The notes: a model not told the origin generated them from the sequence alone. A stretch of DNA of 64,000 nucleotides from Sorghum bicolor (GCF_000003195.3 NC_012875.2:21554842-21618841); one strand, 5' to 3'. Counted from the first letter of the stretch, positions 47,037 through 59,700 are shown. Numbers and translations: made by a program.

Positions 47037-47252
47037 GGCGGCTAGCCCCCAACGGACAGATCCGGCGGATACGGTAATTCCCCTAGTAGTAAATAAATGC
47101 GCCGCCTAACGGTCCTTGCTTCTCTCACTGACAGGGCGCTACAAATTCCACGACGCTACAGTACCGCAACGGCTCCCGCCTGAAAAGGCGCGCCCAACGG
47201 GCAAAAAGGCGAACCACCGCGACCCTTTCCTTCCCCTGCAGGCTAAGGTATG
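47037..47252. other. Upstream region of the antisense gene
   Basis: A 216-bp GC-rich stretch between the antisense TATA box and the Athila-like insertion, ending in the GTATG target duplication (47248-47252). No gene is seen. It resumes at 55135 after the insertion. Confidence 0.5.
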
Positions 47253-48594
47253 TGTTGACGGTCCTTAAGTATCAAATTTAATTATCAAATAAACAAAGAA
47301 AAGGATCCAAATGAAATCAACATCTAGACTTAGGGTTTTATCTGACAGAATTCCACGAGTTTTGGTGTTTGTCTATTTCTGCAGGGGGTTATCAGGAAAT
47401 ACGGAAGAAAGGCCCACACATCGGGATTACATAGAGATATTAATGTGCCGCACAATTATCTTACATCTAGAAGACTCCAGAAGCCACGAGACCGAAGTGG
47501 AGAGGAAACGGGGCCAGAGGCAGGGCGCCCGCCCTCCTGCCCTGGGCGCCCGCCCCCTCTGAGAGTCCAATCAGGACTCTGCTTCGTGGGAGATCTCCAC
47601 CGACCTAAAGGATCAAGGATAACCGTTCAATCAATGTCGGTTTGATCCGACGGCCCAGGTTCACTTGAGGGGACTATATAACCAGACCCCCTAGCCCCTA
47701 GTGGAGGCACCCCTTGATCATTATTCATTATTCATAGACAGAGCAAAAGCTAGGGTTTAGATATGAGAGCTCTCCTCTCTTCTCTAAACCCTAGCTTTGA
47801 TCTAGACAGTAGCGAGATGGAGAGCGAAGGAGGATTAGAGGAGAGGCCCGGCCTGTCGGTTCTTCCTCCGGTTGTACTTCGTCATGATCAAGCTCTAATC
47901 AAGCTTGCTCATGGGATGACTCTGGTAATCTACTTCTAATTCATTATGCAATTACTAATCATGTATGTTCTGGTTCACAACTCTTTTGAGTACTTCTAAT
48001 CTGTAGGACGCTATAGGTTAGAGTTGTAGTATAGGTGTAAGTGTGGTGCTTAGATCTAGATTACTTGTGGATATCCCCTGTCTAGCTGGATCGTGTGGTA
48101 GGCCGCGTAGGTGACAGTTACGTTGGTCCTCTGTAGTCCACCTCTCGTTAGCAGGATGGGTAGGGTTTATCGGCCTATGGATAAGCATCCTTTGTGGTGT
48201 AATCTTATCACGTGGTTCGTCCCAGACATAGACATACCCCTTTGAAGTAGAGAAACCATAGTTATCCTCTCTATTCTGCTATCATCGCCCATATACTAGA
48301 TTGCTCTACTCTCTATTCCCATATTATCACCTATTGTTATCTTACCTTTAATATTGTTCTTATTCAATTATACCATCTTTCCTATTTACACTTATCTATC
48401 TATCTTGGTTAAGTTAGAGCGTAGTTGGTTCTCCCGTTTCCCTGTGGATACGATAAAACATTTAACCAGGTAAAAGCTTCAACGGTATCAGTGCGCTTGC
48501 GGATTATCTGTGTGCGTATAAATACCATAGTACACTCTAGTGCCATGCTGGGGATGACACCCTAGTTTTCAAGTGGTGTTAGCAAGTGTCAACA
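47253..48594 (+). repeat. 5' LTR of the gag-only element (1,342 bp)
   Basis: Starts TGTTGACGGTCC and ends AAGTGTCAACA. It contains a TATA element TATATA (47675-47680) in GGGGACTATATAACC. It is 25 bp longer than the 3' LTR because the latter lacks that TATA segment and a short TTATTCA repeat. Confidence 0.92.
47675..47680 (+). promoter_or_regulatory. TATA box of the gag-only element
   Basis: TATATAA in a GC-rich setting, present only in the 5' LTR. The 3' LTR has lost the surrounding bases. Confidence 0.6.
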
Positions 48595-48602
48595 AGCATT
48601 TT

Positions 48603-48620
48603 TGGCGCCGTTGCTGGGGA
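48603..48620 (+). other. Primer binding site (tRNA-Asp type)
   Basis: TGGCGCCGTTGCTGGGGA begins eight bases after the LTR. It differs at one base from the tRNA-Asp primer site common in Athila elements. Confidence 0.78.
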
Positions 48621-48757
48621 AACGGTTGCTGAGTTGACTACGAACTAGCTTAATCATTTTCTAAAAAAAATAAAAAATATATATATATTTTCCTTTTGTC
48701 CTTTGCCTCATCTCTGCTATTCTTTCTTCTTATCTAATCCTTGATCTCTGGTCTATC

Positions 48758-50142
48758 ATGAATTCAAACATGTCTATCTATGAATTCCATAGACCTACGG
48801 GCACACATCTCGAACCACCAAAATCTTCAAAGCCTATCATAGCATCTAGTTTTGAGATAGACCCCGAATACATAGAATTTGTTCAAAAACAACCTTTCTC
48901 AGGAGAAGGTGAGGAAAACCCATACACACCTAAGAGAGTTTTATAGAGTCTGTGACCTCCTTCGCATAGAAGGAATGTCCGATGAGACCCTTAAAATGGA
49001 AGCTCTTTCTGTTCTCTTTAACGGGAAAAGCTAGACATTGGTACAAACTCAAAGTAGGGAGTGTTCATGGAGATTGGAAGGAGTTACATAATAGTTTTCT
49101 TTTAAAATATTTTCCAATCTCCAAAGTGGTGGAACTTCGGCGTGAGATTCTTTCTTTTAGACAACTGGAAGAAGAATCTCTTGGCAAATCATGGGACCGC
49201 TTTATTAACCTTACTCTCACTGGCCCAAAGCTTTCTATTCCAGAAGAAGTTCTTCTAATTCATTTTTTTGAGGGCCTTAGTAGGGAAGATAAGCAAACCC
49301 TTCATGCGGCCTCTAGAGGATCTTTCCACCACCTATCCGCTAGTGAAGCTTGGAATTTGATTGATTTAATGAGCGGAAAGTCTCCTAGCTTTTATATCCC
49401 TGAGAAAGAGACAGAACCAGTTCCTAGACAAAAAGAAGAAGTTTCGATAGCCAGATCACAACCACTTCAATTCCAAACTTTAGCTATCGATCCTAAACCA
49501 TCAATACCCCAAAATTCTCTAAGGGAGGAAGGAATTCCGACCTTAAATCTTTCAGATGCTGATGGTTTAGACTTCTGGTTCCATAAGAGACCTTCAAGCA
49601 AGGATAATTCAAATCCTTGCAATAATGTTTCTCTTAGAGAATGTCCTGGTTCCTGTTATGAAGAAGTCGAGGATGACATATCAAGTGAAGGAGAGCTAAG
49701 CCATATAGAAAATTCTATCAGCTCCCCTTTCCTGATCACAAGTTCCAAATGGCTAGAATGTGTAGAATGGATGGATAAGGAAGAAGCCTTAATGGATTCT
49801 GACTTTGGCTCAATTTCAAATGGTGAGTTCTTGACTCCCTTTGAAGATGAGATTCATCCAACTACAGAAGAGGACATAGGTGAGACCAATCCAGGAGATA
49901 CTCCGAACATTCAGATTGGAGACGAAGATAACATTAATGAGCTTGGAATTTATTTCATAGCCATTTCATTCACTCCATACTCATATGCAACATCTTCCCA
50001 ATCTATTGGTCTCTCCAACATCACCACATTTGAGATCTCCAACCCCCTCTTCCTTTCTATTTATAAAAACTTTAAAAGGGCGGTTGTCGATGCATATGTC
50101 TATAATAAATATTGCAGACTCGTTGAGTTGATCTTGATTTAG
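48758..50142 (+). pseudogene. gag: Gag of the gag-only element (frameshifted near its start)
   Basis: An N-terminal part (MNSNMSIYEFHRPTG at 48758) shifts frame near 48926 and again near 48992. From there a 386-codon frame is open to 50142. The gag core (first ~130 codons) carries WKLFLFSLTGKARHW, FLLKYFPISKV, LRREILSFRQLEEESLGKSW and HFFEGLSREDKQ. The remainder is acidic and Ser-rich, with no zinc knuckle and no protease. The large intact part suggests that gag, or its RNA, mattered for mobilisation. If the apparent shifts are real, no full-length protein is made. Confidence 0.8.
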
Positions 50143-50445
50143 GTCAGCGTTGGAAGGGAAACCACTTCGCCGACATAAATTGATGGTTTCCCAAGGACAA
50201 GCTTGGTGTCCTAAAATAAGCACTGATCAGATCATAACATGAGTTTTTAATTATTTGCAACATTACCTTGTGTATTGAGCATATAAGGATAATTGTAAAA
50301 ATATTCCTTCGGGTATTCTTGTCACTAACCTTTCCAGGATTGGAACAAGAAGATCAGATGAATGACAAGCAAGTACAAGGTATGTCCAACCAATCATCAT
50401 GCAACACTGAATTAAATTCATCCAAACTTGAATTCTGCAAAATTC

Positions 50446-50458
50446 AAGCTTGGGGGAG
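50446..50458 (+). other. Internal polypurine-like motif 1
   Basis: AAGCTTGGGGGAG, identical to the tract at the 3' LTR, preceded by AAAATTC. It lies ~300 bp after the gag stop. Confidence 0.55.
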
Positions 50459-52134
50459 TACTTTACATAAAAACATCCTTTGCCATGTTGCTATGTTGGT
50501 TGTCCCTACCTTTGAGACATGCTCAATTTGTTAAATACTAATCACACTACTTCATCTCCACTTGAGTAGATCTCTATAAATGCTGTCATGTTACCTTTGT
50601 CTATTTACTAGTAAGTGTTAGTTTGGAAGTACTGCACATACTTCTATTGGCTTTTAAATTAAGCATGGTGCTTAGGTTAAACAGCCTTCCTTAATCTGAT
50701 TAGACATGGAGTCTAGTTCGGTTATTGAACTAAAAACTGCTTGTGTAGACATTGGTATATTTTTGTCGGACTAACCCCTGCAGAAAAACTTTCAATATCA
50801 ACCTAGGAAGTCTTGAGAGAAACTCATATCAGAGATGAAGAAAGTGACACATGAAGTTTAACAATTTACACAAGGAAGACGTAGCTCATAAGAGATGATC
50901 CATGGAGGGTGCCACAAACACGATACACAACCACTACGAATGGGAAGCTTCCACAAGGTAAGATGGTACCATCACTCTTCAATTAAGGTAACATCTTAAG
51001 ATATCTGACTATCACTTTTATAAGCTTCTCCTTGGTTCTAGCGTTCACATAAATAAAGAGACAAACATGTATGATTTATAAATCCAAATTAACCAACCCA
51101 ACTGATTCAGCATGTTTAGTCCTTTAATCTTTGTTCTTAGTACTACCTCCATGATCCCACACTCATAATCATATGAGCTAAAATGTTACACATTCAATCA
51201 TTGAGAGATATAAAGAAAAAGACATATACATAGATAGATTATCTTTCCATAAGGTTGACGATCTGATCTGACAAATGTTATAAGTGCTACACTCATGAAC
51301 TTTTCATCCATCAACTTTGTCTTGCTCACTATCTTAGGGTTAGAGAAGAACAAATACACTTTAGGTTCTGTTGGTGTTTTCCACCAACAGGACCCATGCA
51401 CTTGATCTCTGCCTTGTCTCTATGAGCAGGTACACTTCGAGCAAAACACGGAGGAGTTTTATAACTCTCAGACTCTACCAAGTGAAGGACCTGGATCTAC
51501 GAGCACAAACACATTGAGCAGGATACTGCCAACACCGCACTTCGAACTGCTGGGCAAACGAAGAGGTGCAGACGTCAAGGTCCGCACCTAAATCAAATGA
51601 CGCACCTGAAGAATGAACACGGTGAGAAGTCGTGTTAAGAAGACTTAAAACATTGAACCCTTGCCGAAAGGTAAGATCGGTAGTTATCCATATTTATCCT
51701 TTCTGCATTCCCTTTTCCCTTTAATTATTTACTTTCCTTAAATAGATTATTAGTTAATCATGCTATCTTGAAAAGAAAATAAAAATGTTAAAAAATACTA
51801 AGCCCCATGTGAGTATATGAGTGGCATAAAACCCATAAGTACCTTCACTGTGGTGGCATAAAAATAAAATAAATATTTCTTTTCTGCTTTATAAAATAAA
51901 AATATAAAAATAGGGAGTAATATTTATTGAGGAAGCTCAACATGATGAAGGCTAGATATTTATGCTAACACTTAATTAGTTCCACAAGCTTTGTTGTCTA
52001 TTTGAGCTCCACAGAATTTAAGAATCAAGAAGACTAGCAGACGGAGGACATTCTAATCGCTGTCAGAATGCTGCTGACTTTCAAATACACCTCTGCCATC
52101 TACTAGCTACATCAAGAGAAATTACGTCAAAATT

Positions 52135-52147
52135 CAGCTTGGGGGAG
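52135..52147 (+). other. Internal polypurine-like motif 2
   Basis: CAGCTTGGGGGAG preceded by AAAATT, almost the same context as motif 1. This suggests a duplicated segment or former element ends. Confidence 0.55.
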
Positions 52148-53802
52148 AGCACCCCCATTTATCTCGCTAAGTATTTCTACCTATCTTTATACTTATATTA
52201 TGTTAAAATATTAAAATACATAAACTATGAAAAACCAAATAAAGATTTTGTGCTTATATATATATCTTTTGCTTAGTGTGTTTAATAAATAAATAAAGTG
52301 GCTATGCTAATCTGAATCTTAATAATGAAACTCTAGCATGGATATGATGAATAGTTGCTCTGCCTAATTCGCAAATTTCAAGTTCTCTCTCAAGTTTAGA
52401 CATAACTGATATAATTTAAAGCTTGCTCTAGATCTAAACTTGTGGGATGAAAACTTGATGTGAAATCTAAGTTGTTAACGGATATGATATGGGAAGGTTG
52501 AGCTGCTGTTTATCTGTTCCTAGAGATGCTAGAATTCTGGAGAATTTTATCTTTGAAAAATCTTTAAAATATTGCATGATGAGTTCCTGTATGATGAGAG
52601 TTTAAATTCCTACCACAGCCATATATACATGCTTGCTAGACTTTGAGCCACACATTTACTATTTACTGCTTATGAGCATTGAGTGTGGTCAAGCTGTGTA
52701 GACCCTTAGGAGCTTGTCATGTGGTTAAATCAAGATTCACTTGCACGTTCACTCATATATGCTACTTCTACTCCAGAAGTACCATCCACATATATCCATC
52801 CATGTCCATCTCCAGAACCACCCAAAAATATTCTACTCCTAATCCGGGAGAGAATAGCCAAAAATATTTTTGTTTTCCCTTATGAAATAAATGCTCAAGT
52901 TATCTTGCTACTACCACTTGCTATATTATCTCAAGAGATGAGTGCTCTGAAAGAAAAGAAGAAAAGAGAAGAAAAAAAATAAATGAGGAAATAAAAAGGG
53001 GCAAGTGCCCGGAACCTCGAAAGAAAGAAAAAGTGAGACGAGAGGTAAAAATGGACAAGTGTCCGACAGTAGAATTAGGGGTACAAGGTACCCACCTGAG
53101 AGGAAAGAAAAAGAAGAGCATCTCATTCTCCTCATAAAGTTTCAAAAATCAAGAAAGGTATGTATCCCCTCAAAAGAGCAAAAGTAGAATTAGACTTTCA
53201 CCATTGTTATCACCATCATCACCATACACCATTCATTCGCCACACATGCACATCTTGATTTGGCTTATTGATTTGTTTCTTTGGATCCATGGTTTGACTA
53301 TACAATAAATGTCTTGTAAGTATGTATACTTTATCTCCCACCTATGAGCTCCAGATATTAAAGCCTTATTAGAGTAGGGTGAGAGAGAAGGCAATGTCAC
53401 TATGCCTTATACCACAAATACCACATATCTTGAGAGAAGGCATATACCATCACTGCCTTGGTAAGGATCCAGAAATACCACAAAAGAGAGATTTAGAGAG
53501 TCATACAAGGAACCTCTGAGTTTTATTTGAAAATCTGCAAAAACTCCAGAGCTATAGCTGATCAAGAATAAGAGACATGGCACTTGGCTAGACTGTTCTA
53601 TCTTTTAAATACTCAAGACAGAAGTGACGGTTACAAGTCCCATGGTGAAAGGTAAAGTAAGTAAGTTTTAGTTCTTGACAGTTTACTCTAACTCAGAGAT
53701 AAGATCTTATTTAAAAGCATGTGTACCGTCAAATTTTTAAGATATTGCAACAACTTCTGATCCATTGCTGAGTCTATCCTTGCTCAGGGACAAGCAAGAG
53801 GT

Positions 53803-53815
53803 AAGCTTGGGGGAG
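53803..53815 (+). other. Polypurine tract of the gag-only element
   Basis: AAGCTTGGGGGAG ends two bases before the 3' LTR, the expected place for plus-strand priming. Confidence 0.75.
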
Positions 53816-53817
53816 TT

Positions 53818-55134
53818 TGTTGACGGTCCTTAAGTATCAAATTTAATTATCAAATAAACAAAGAAAAGGATCCAAATGAAATCAACATCTAGACTTAGGG
53901 TTTCATCTGACAGAATTCCATGAGTTTTGGTGTTTGTCTATTTCTGCAGGGGGTTATCAGGAAATACGGAAGAAAGGCCCACACATCGGGATTACATAGA
54001 GATATTAACGTGCCACGCAATTATCTTACATCTAGAAGACTCCAGAAGCCACGAGACCGAAGCGGAGAGGAAACAGGGCCAGAGGTAGGGCTCCCGCCCT
54101 CCTGCCCTGGGCGCCGCCCCCTCTGAGAGTCCAATCAGGACTCTGCTTCGTGGGAGATCTCCACCGACCTAAAGGATCAAGGATAACCGTTCAATCAATG
54201 TCGGTTTGATCCGATGGCCTAGGTTCACTTGACAGACCCCCTGGCCCCTGGAGGAGGCACCCCTTGATCATTATTCATAGACAGAGCAAAAGCTAGGGTT
54301 TAGAGATGAGAGCTCTCCTCTCTTCTCTAAACTAGAGTAGATCTAGATAGTAGCGAGATGGAGAGCGAAGGAGGATTAGAGGAGAGGCTGGCCTGTCGGT
54401 TCTTCCTCCGGTTGTACTTTGTCATGATCAAGCTCTAATCAAGCTTGCTCATGGGATGACTCTGGTAATCTACTTCTAATTCATTATGCAATTACTAATC
54501 ATGTATGTTCTGGTTCACAACTCTTTTGAGTACTTCTAATCTGTAGGACGCTATAGGTTAGAGTTGTAGTATAGGTGTAAGCGTGGTGCTTAGATCTAGA
54601 TTACTTGTGGATATCCCCTGTCTAGCTGGATCGTGTGGTAGGCCGCGTAGGTGACAGTTACGTTGGTCCTCTGTAGTCCACCTCTCGTTAGCAAGATGGG
54701 TAGGGTTTATCGGCCTATGGATAAGCATCCTTTGTGGTGTAATCTTGTCACGTGGTTCGTCCCAAACATAGACATACCCCTTTGAAGTAGAGAAACCATA
54801 GTTATCCTCTCTATTCTGCTATCATCGCCCATATACTAGATTGCTCTACTCTCTATTCCCATATTATCACCTATTGTTATCTTACCTTTAATATTGTTCT
54901 TATTCAATTATACCATCTTTCCTATTTACACTTATCTATCTATCTTGGTTAAGTTAGAGCGTAGTTGGTTCTCCCGTTTCCCTGTGGATACGATAAAACC
55001 TTTAACCGGGTAAAAGCTTCAACGGTATCCGTGCGCTTGCGGATTATCTGTGTGCGTATAAATACCATAGTACACTCTAGTGCCATGCTGGGGATGACAA
55101 CCTAGTATTCAAGTGGTATTAGCAAGTGTCAACA
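53818..55134 (+). repeat. 3' LTR of the gag-only element (1,317 bp)
   Basis: Matches the 5' LTR throughout with scattered substitutions and a few small deletions, including the one that removes GGGGACTATATAACC. It is followed by GTATG. Confidence 0.92.
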
Positions 55135-55687
55135 GTATGCATTCATCACGATGAAAATCTCGAGAGGTCGTAGGCTGACCCACCGAACGGGTTCGATAGT
55201 CGATCTCGAGTACTAGAGTCAGGGATGCCCAGCGAGTGGTCGAAAAGCGAGGCCCGCCTCGAGAACTCGCTGGGGATGTCCAAGGCGAGGACGAGACGGT
55301 CGAGAGGGATCCCCACGAAGGGAGGCATCGAGCCGCTAGACTCTATAGAACGAGACGAGTAACCCCGACCACGTCGACCCCGCTTTATGAGAACGCCTCT
55401 GGGCTACAGCTGACCCCCTCGAACGGGGCACAGGTTCTCACAAGGATTACCCGATAGGAGGTCAATCTGGGGTAGAGGACGCTCGCTCCACCGGGAGTAC
55501 GTCGCAAACCCGACGCTAAACCAACCGATCGAAGCCTCTAGCTTCTCCTCCATGACGAACACCAAGAGCGCTTCTGTCAGATAAGACCACATAACCCACA
55601 AAGGAGTCAAAGACTCCTCCAAGGGCTCGGGGGCTACCCCCGCGGGGGTCGCTCGCGCGACCCCACGGAAACTCGACCGAGAGCCTA

Positions 55688-55712
55688 TACTCGAGCGCAA
55701 AGCGCTCGAGTA
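55688..55712. other. Perfect hairpin next to the Tat polypurine tract
   Basis: TACTCGAGCGC-AAA-GCGCTCGAGTA has 11 perfect pairs with a 3-nt loop, ending 16 bp before the 3' LTR. Its preservation beside the priming site suggests, but does not show, a role in RNA structure or priming. Confidence 0.75.
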
Positions 55713-55714
55713 GA

Positions 55715-55728
55715 GACTCAGGGGCTAC
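55715..55728 (+). other. Tat polypurine tract
   Basis: GACTCAGGGGCTAC directly precedes the 3' LTR. It is not purely purine, but GGGG followed by CTAC before the LTR is the usual arrangement I recall for this lineage. Confidence 0.55.
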
Positions 55729-56790
55729 TGTCGAGGGTATCTTTAAGGGGTACCCTAACCAACGTACATAACGAGAGTACCCGTACATAAATCGAGGCCC
55801 CCAATCGACGCCCCCCGATCGCATGCACGATTGTCGAGACAAGACAACGCCCATAGCCTCGAACACGGAAAGAGCGTCGTGCGAATCAACAGGGGCTCGA
55901 CCGAACAGCAGCCGTCGAATACGGAAACTGGCTCGTACGAATCAACAAGCCTCGAGCGCAAGGACGCCGCCCACCGCCTGACGTGCGTATGGGAACCAGG
56001 GCATTTAATGCGCCTATCGTGTTCTCACCTAATACGACAGTCACGGGAAGCGTGATAGGGAGCAAGCACCCATCCAATCACCCCTTTTGCAGCCTTGTCC
56101 ACCGGATGAGTCAGAGCTTGGCAGGGCGCAGCGAGGCGGATGGGACGTCTCGTCACGACCCCCCTCGAGACGCCTAAAGTCAGCGCTCCAACCAGCAGGG
56201 CTTCACGCGGCGTCAGACCCTCGAGCAGGCACACTCCTTCCCTAAGAAGGGTCAGGCGGTGAAAGATAGCGCCCCAACCACTCTGACGCGACTGAAGCCA
56301 CGACGTACAGGCGTGCCCACGGTTGTGCCAATCCAGGACGACATGCAGAAGCCGGATTCAGGGGCACACGTAATCATCATCTAAGTACTGGGTAACAAGA
56401 CGGCTCGAGGCCACGCCGGTACGGAAGTCTTGAGTATGTCAGCGTGCCACACCCCTATCGACCCCTACTCTATCACCTACGCATGTAACCTAGGTCTCCC
56501 CTTGGAACTATAAAAGGGGAAGCTCAGGAAAGGATGAGGGACACAAGACATATGTAGAAGAGCAACCATACTTCATCTCCATCCATCCATACCATACCGA
56601 CTTGTATTCACCCCTGTACAAGCATTTAGGTGCAAGATAAAAGAAACACCTCTCCCCCCGCTGGACGTAGGGCCTTCTCTTGCCCGAACCAGGATAAATC
56701 TTTGTCTCTTTTCTTGCATCACCATCTGGAAAGGGGAGCACGCACAAGTTTTACTCGCTGGTGTGACCCCCCGGGGGGAAAATACTGACA
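55729..56790 (+). repeat. Tat element 3' LTR (1,062 bp)
   Basis: Same length as the 5' LTR, starts TGTCGAGGGTATC and ends ATACTGACA, followed by CACAG (56791-56795). TATA element TATAAAAG at 56509-56516. Confidence 0.93.
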
Positions 56791-59700
56791 CACAGTTTGC
56801 GCCTAGTGCACCATAGTCTAAGAAACCATATTGGATGCACTATTTGGTACTCTTGCGTGAAGAGGCTCAAGTGGAAGCTTGGTTCGGTCAGTTTGGAGAT
56901 AGTGCTAATCCTTATGCAAGGTAGGTGCATGGTTGCATGGAACATACCATATGCTTGGAAATCAATTTGGATGCACCCGATGGAACTCCATGACGACGTG
57001 TGTCATATGGAATCTCGCTTCGGTCCATTTGGAGACATTGTTAGTTTTGGTGCAAGATATGTGCATAGTTTGCACCTAATGCACCATAGTCTAAGAAACC
57101 ATTTTGGACGCACCTGTTTGTACTTCGGTGAAAGAGGCTCAAGTGGAAGCTCGGTTTGATATGTTTATAGATAGTGCTAATCTTGATGCAAGATAGGTGC
57201 ATGATTTGCAAGGAACATACCATATGCTTAGAAATCAATTTGGATGCACCCAATGGAACTCCTAGATGATGTGTGTCATATGGAATCTTGCTTCGGTCCG
57301 TTTGTAGACATTGTAAGTTTTAGTACAAGATAGGTGCATAGTTTGCGCCTAACACACCATAGTCTAAGAAAGCATTTTGGATGCACTATTTGATACTCTT
57401 GGGTGAAGAGGCTCAAGTGGAAGCTTGGTTCGGTCAGTTTGGAGATAGTGCTAATCCTTATGCAAGGTAGGTGCATGGGTTGCATGGAACATACCATATG
57501 CTTGGAAATCTATTTGGATGCACCCGATGGAACTCCTTGACGACGTGTGTCATATGGAATCTCGCTTCGGTCCATTTGGAGACATTGTTAGTTTCGGTGC
57601 AAGATAGGTGCACAGTTTGCACCTAATGCACCATAGTCTAAGAAACCATTTTGGACGCACTTGTTGGTACTCCTAGGTGAAGGGGCTCAAGTGCATGCTC
57701 GGTTCGGTCTGTTTGGAGATAGTGCTAATCTTGATGCAAGATAGGTGCATGGTTTGCATGGAACATACCATATGCTTGGAAATCAATTTGGATGCACCTG
57801 ATGGAACTCCTTGATGACGTCTGTCATATGGAATCTCACTTTGGTCTGTTTAGAAATAGTGTTAGTTTCGGTGCAAGATATGTGCATGGTTTGCGTCTAA
57901 TGCAGCATAGTCTAAGAAACCATTTTGGAAGCACCTATTGATACTTTGGTTAAGAGGCTCAAGTGGAAGCTCGGTTTGATCTGTTTGGAGATAGTGCTAA
58001 TCTTGATGCAAGATAGGTGCATGATTTGCAAGGAACATACCATATGCTTAGAAATCAATTTGGACGCACCCAATGGAACTCCTAGATGACGTGTGTCATA
58101 TGGAATCTTGCTTCGGTCCGTTTGTAGACATTGTGAGTTTTAGTGCAAGATAGGTGCACAGTTTGCGCCTAATGCACTATAGTCTAAGAAACCATTTTGG
58201 ACGCACTATTTGGAACTCTTGGGTGAAGAAGCTCAAGTGGAAGCTTGGTTCGGTCAGTTTGGAGATAGTGCTAATCCTTATGTAAGGTAGGTGCGTGGTT
58301 TGCATGGAACATACCATATGCTTGGAAATCAATTTGGATGCACCCGATGGAACTCCTTGACGACGTGTGTCATATGGAATCTCGCTTCGGTCCATTTGGA
58401 GACATTGTTGGTTTCGGTGCAAGATAGGTGCACAGTTTGCACCTAATGCACCATAGTCTAAGAAACCATTTTAGACGCACTTGTTGGTACTCCTAGGTGA
58501 AGGGGCTCAAGTGGATGCTCGATTCGGTCTGTTTGGAGATAGTGCTAATCTTGATGCAAGATAGGTGCACGGTTTGCATGGAACATACCAAATGCTTGGA
58601 AATCAATCTGGACGCAAATGATGGAACTCCTAGATGACATGTGTCATACAAAATCTTGCTTTGGTCTGTTTGGAGACACTGTTAGTTTCGGTGCAAGGTT
58701 TGCACATAATGCAGCATAGGCTAAGAAACCATTTTGGACGCACCCGATGGTACTCCTAGGTAAAAGGCTCAAGTGAAAGCTCAATTTGGTCTATTTGGAG
58801 ATAGTGCTAATCTTGATGCAAGATAGAGGCATGGTCTGCATGGAACGTACCATATGCTTAGAAATTAATTTGGACACACCCGATAGAACTCCTTGATGAC
58901 ATGTGTCATACGGAATCTCGCTTTGGTGTGCTTAGAGATTGTATTAGTTTTGGTGCATGATAGGTGCACAGTTTGCGCCTAATGCACCATAGTCTAAGAA
59001 ACCATTTTGGATGCACTATTTGGTACTCTCGGGTGAAGAGGCTCAAGTGGAAGCTTGGTTCGGTCAGTTTGGAGATAGTGCTAATCCTTATGCAAGGTAG
59101 GTGCATGGTTTGCATGGAACATACCATATGCTTGGAAATCAATTTGGATGCACCCGATGGAACTCCTGGACGACATGTGTCATATGGAATCTCGCTTCGG
59201 TCTATTTGGAGACATTGTTAGTTTCGGTGCAAGATAGGTGCACAGTTTGCACCTAATGCACCATAGTCTAAGAAACCATTTTGGACGCACTTGTTGGTAC
59301 TCCTAGGTGAAGGGGCTCAAGTGGATGCTCGGTTCGGTCTGTTTGGAGATAGTGCTAATCTTGATGCAAGATAGGTGCATGGTTTGTATGGAACATACCA
59401 TATGCTTGGAAATCAATTTGGATGCACCCGATGGAACTCCTTGATGACGTCTGTCATATGGAATCTCACTTTGGTCTGTTTAGAAATAGTGTTAGTTTCG
59501 GTGCATGATATGTGCATGGTTTGCGCCTAATGCACCATAGTCTAAGAAACCATTTTGGAAGCACCGGTTGACACTTTGGTGAAGAGGCTCAAGTGGAAGC
59601 TCGGTTTGATAAGTTTGGAGATAGTGCTAATCTTGATGCTAGATAGGTGCATGATTTGCAAGCAACATACCATATCCTTAGAAATCAATTTGGACTCACC

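Larger units (their letters stand above)
50143..53802 (+). other. Long non-coding interior of the gag-only element
   Basis: About 3.7 kb of AT-rich sequence without a domain-bearing frame. It contains two extra polypurine motifs (50446-50458, 52135-52147). An A/G-rich stretch (52945-53130) gives only low-complexity frames. Pol has been replaced or lost entirely; I see no RT or integrase remnant. Confidence 0.7.
47253..55134 (+). mobile_element. Gag-only LTR retrotransposon, Athila-like, nested in the Tat element
   Basis: LTRs of 1,342 and 1,317 bp, a perfect GTATG duplication (47248-47252, 55135-55139) and a primer site of the tRNA-Asp type. The 5.2-kb interior encodes only a gag-like protein, followed by ~3.7 kb without pol. 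It is therefore non-autonomous. The Asp primer site and the gag core suggest the Athila branch of the OTA clade; that placement is inference. A polypurine motif occurs at the 3' LTR and twice more internally. Confidence 0.85.
55135..55728 (+). other. 3' non-coding end of the Tat element interior
   Basis: About 590 bp between the nested insertion and the 3' LTR, GC-rich and without a supported gene. It holds inverted repeats: GGGGTCGC/GCGACCCC near 55645-55665, and a perfect 11-bp pair at 55688-55712. It ends in GACTCAGGGGCTAC, the probable polypurine tract (55715-55728). Confidence 0.65.
33532..56790 (+). mobile_element. Tat-lineage Ty3/gypsy retrotransposon with two nested insertions
   Basis: Two 1,062-bp LTRs bound a 23.3-kb interval. 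Without the solo CRM LTR and the Athila-like element it would be about 14.2 kb, a normal size for grass Tat elements. Order: LTR, primer site, gag, protease, RT, RNase H, a second archaeal-type RNase H, integrase, a long 3' region with an antisense gene, polypurine tract, LTR. The second RNase H and antisense ORF are known Tat hallmarks. Flanks CATAG and CACAG differ at one base, which fits one later mutation in a target duplication; the satellite has both variants. Its coding capacity is destroyed. Confidence 0.9.

Noticed and set aside
52945..53190. Lys/Glu-rich and Phe-rich open frames in the gag-only element
   Set aside because: They come from an A/G-rich low-complexity stretch and show no domain.
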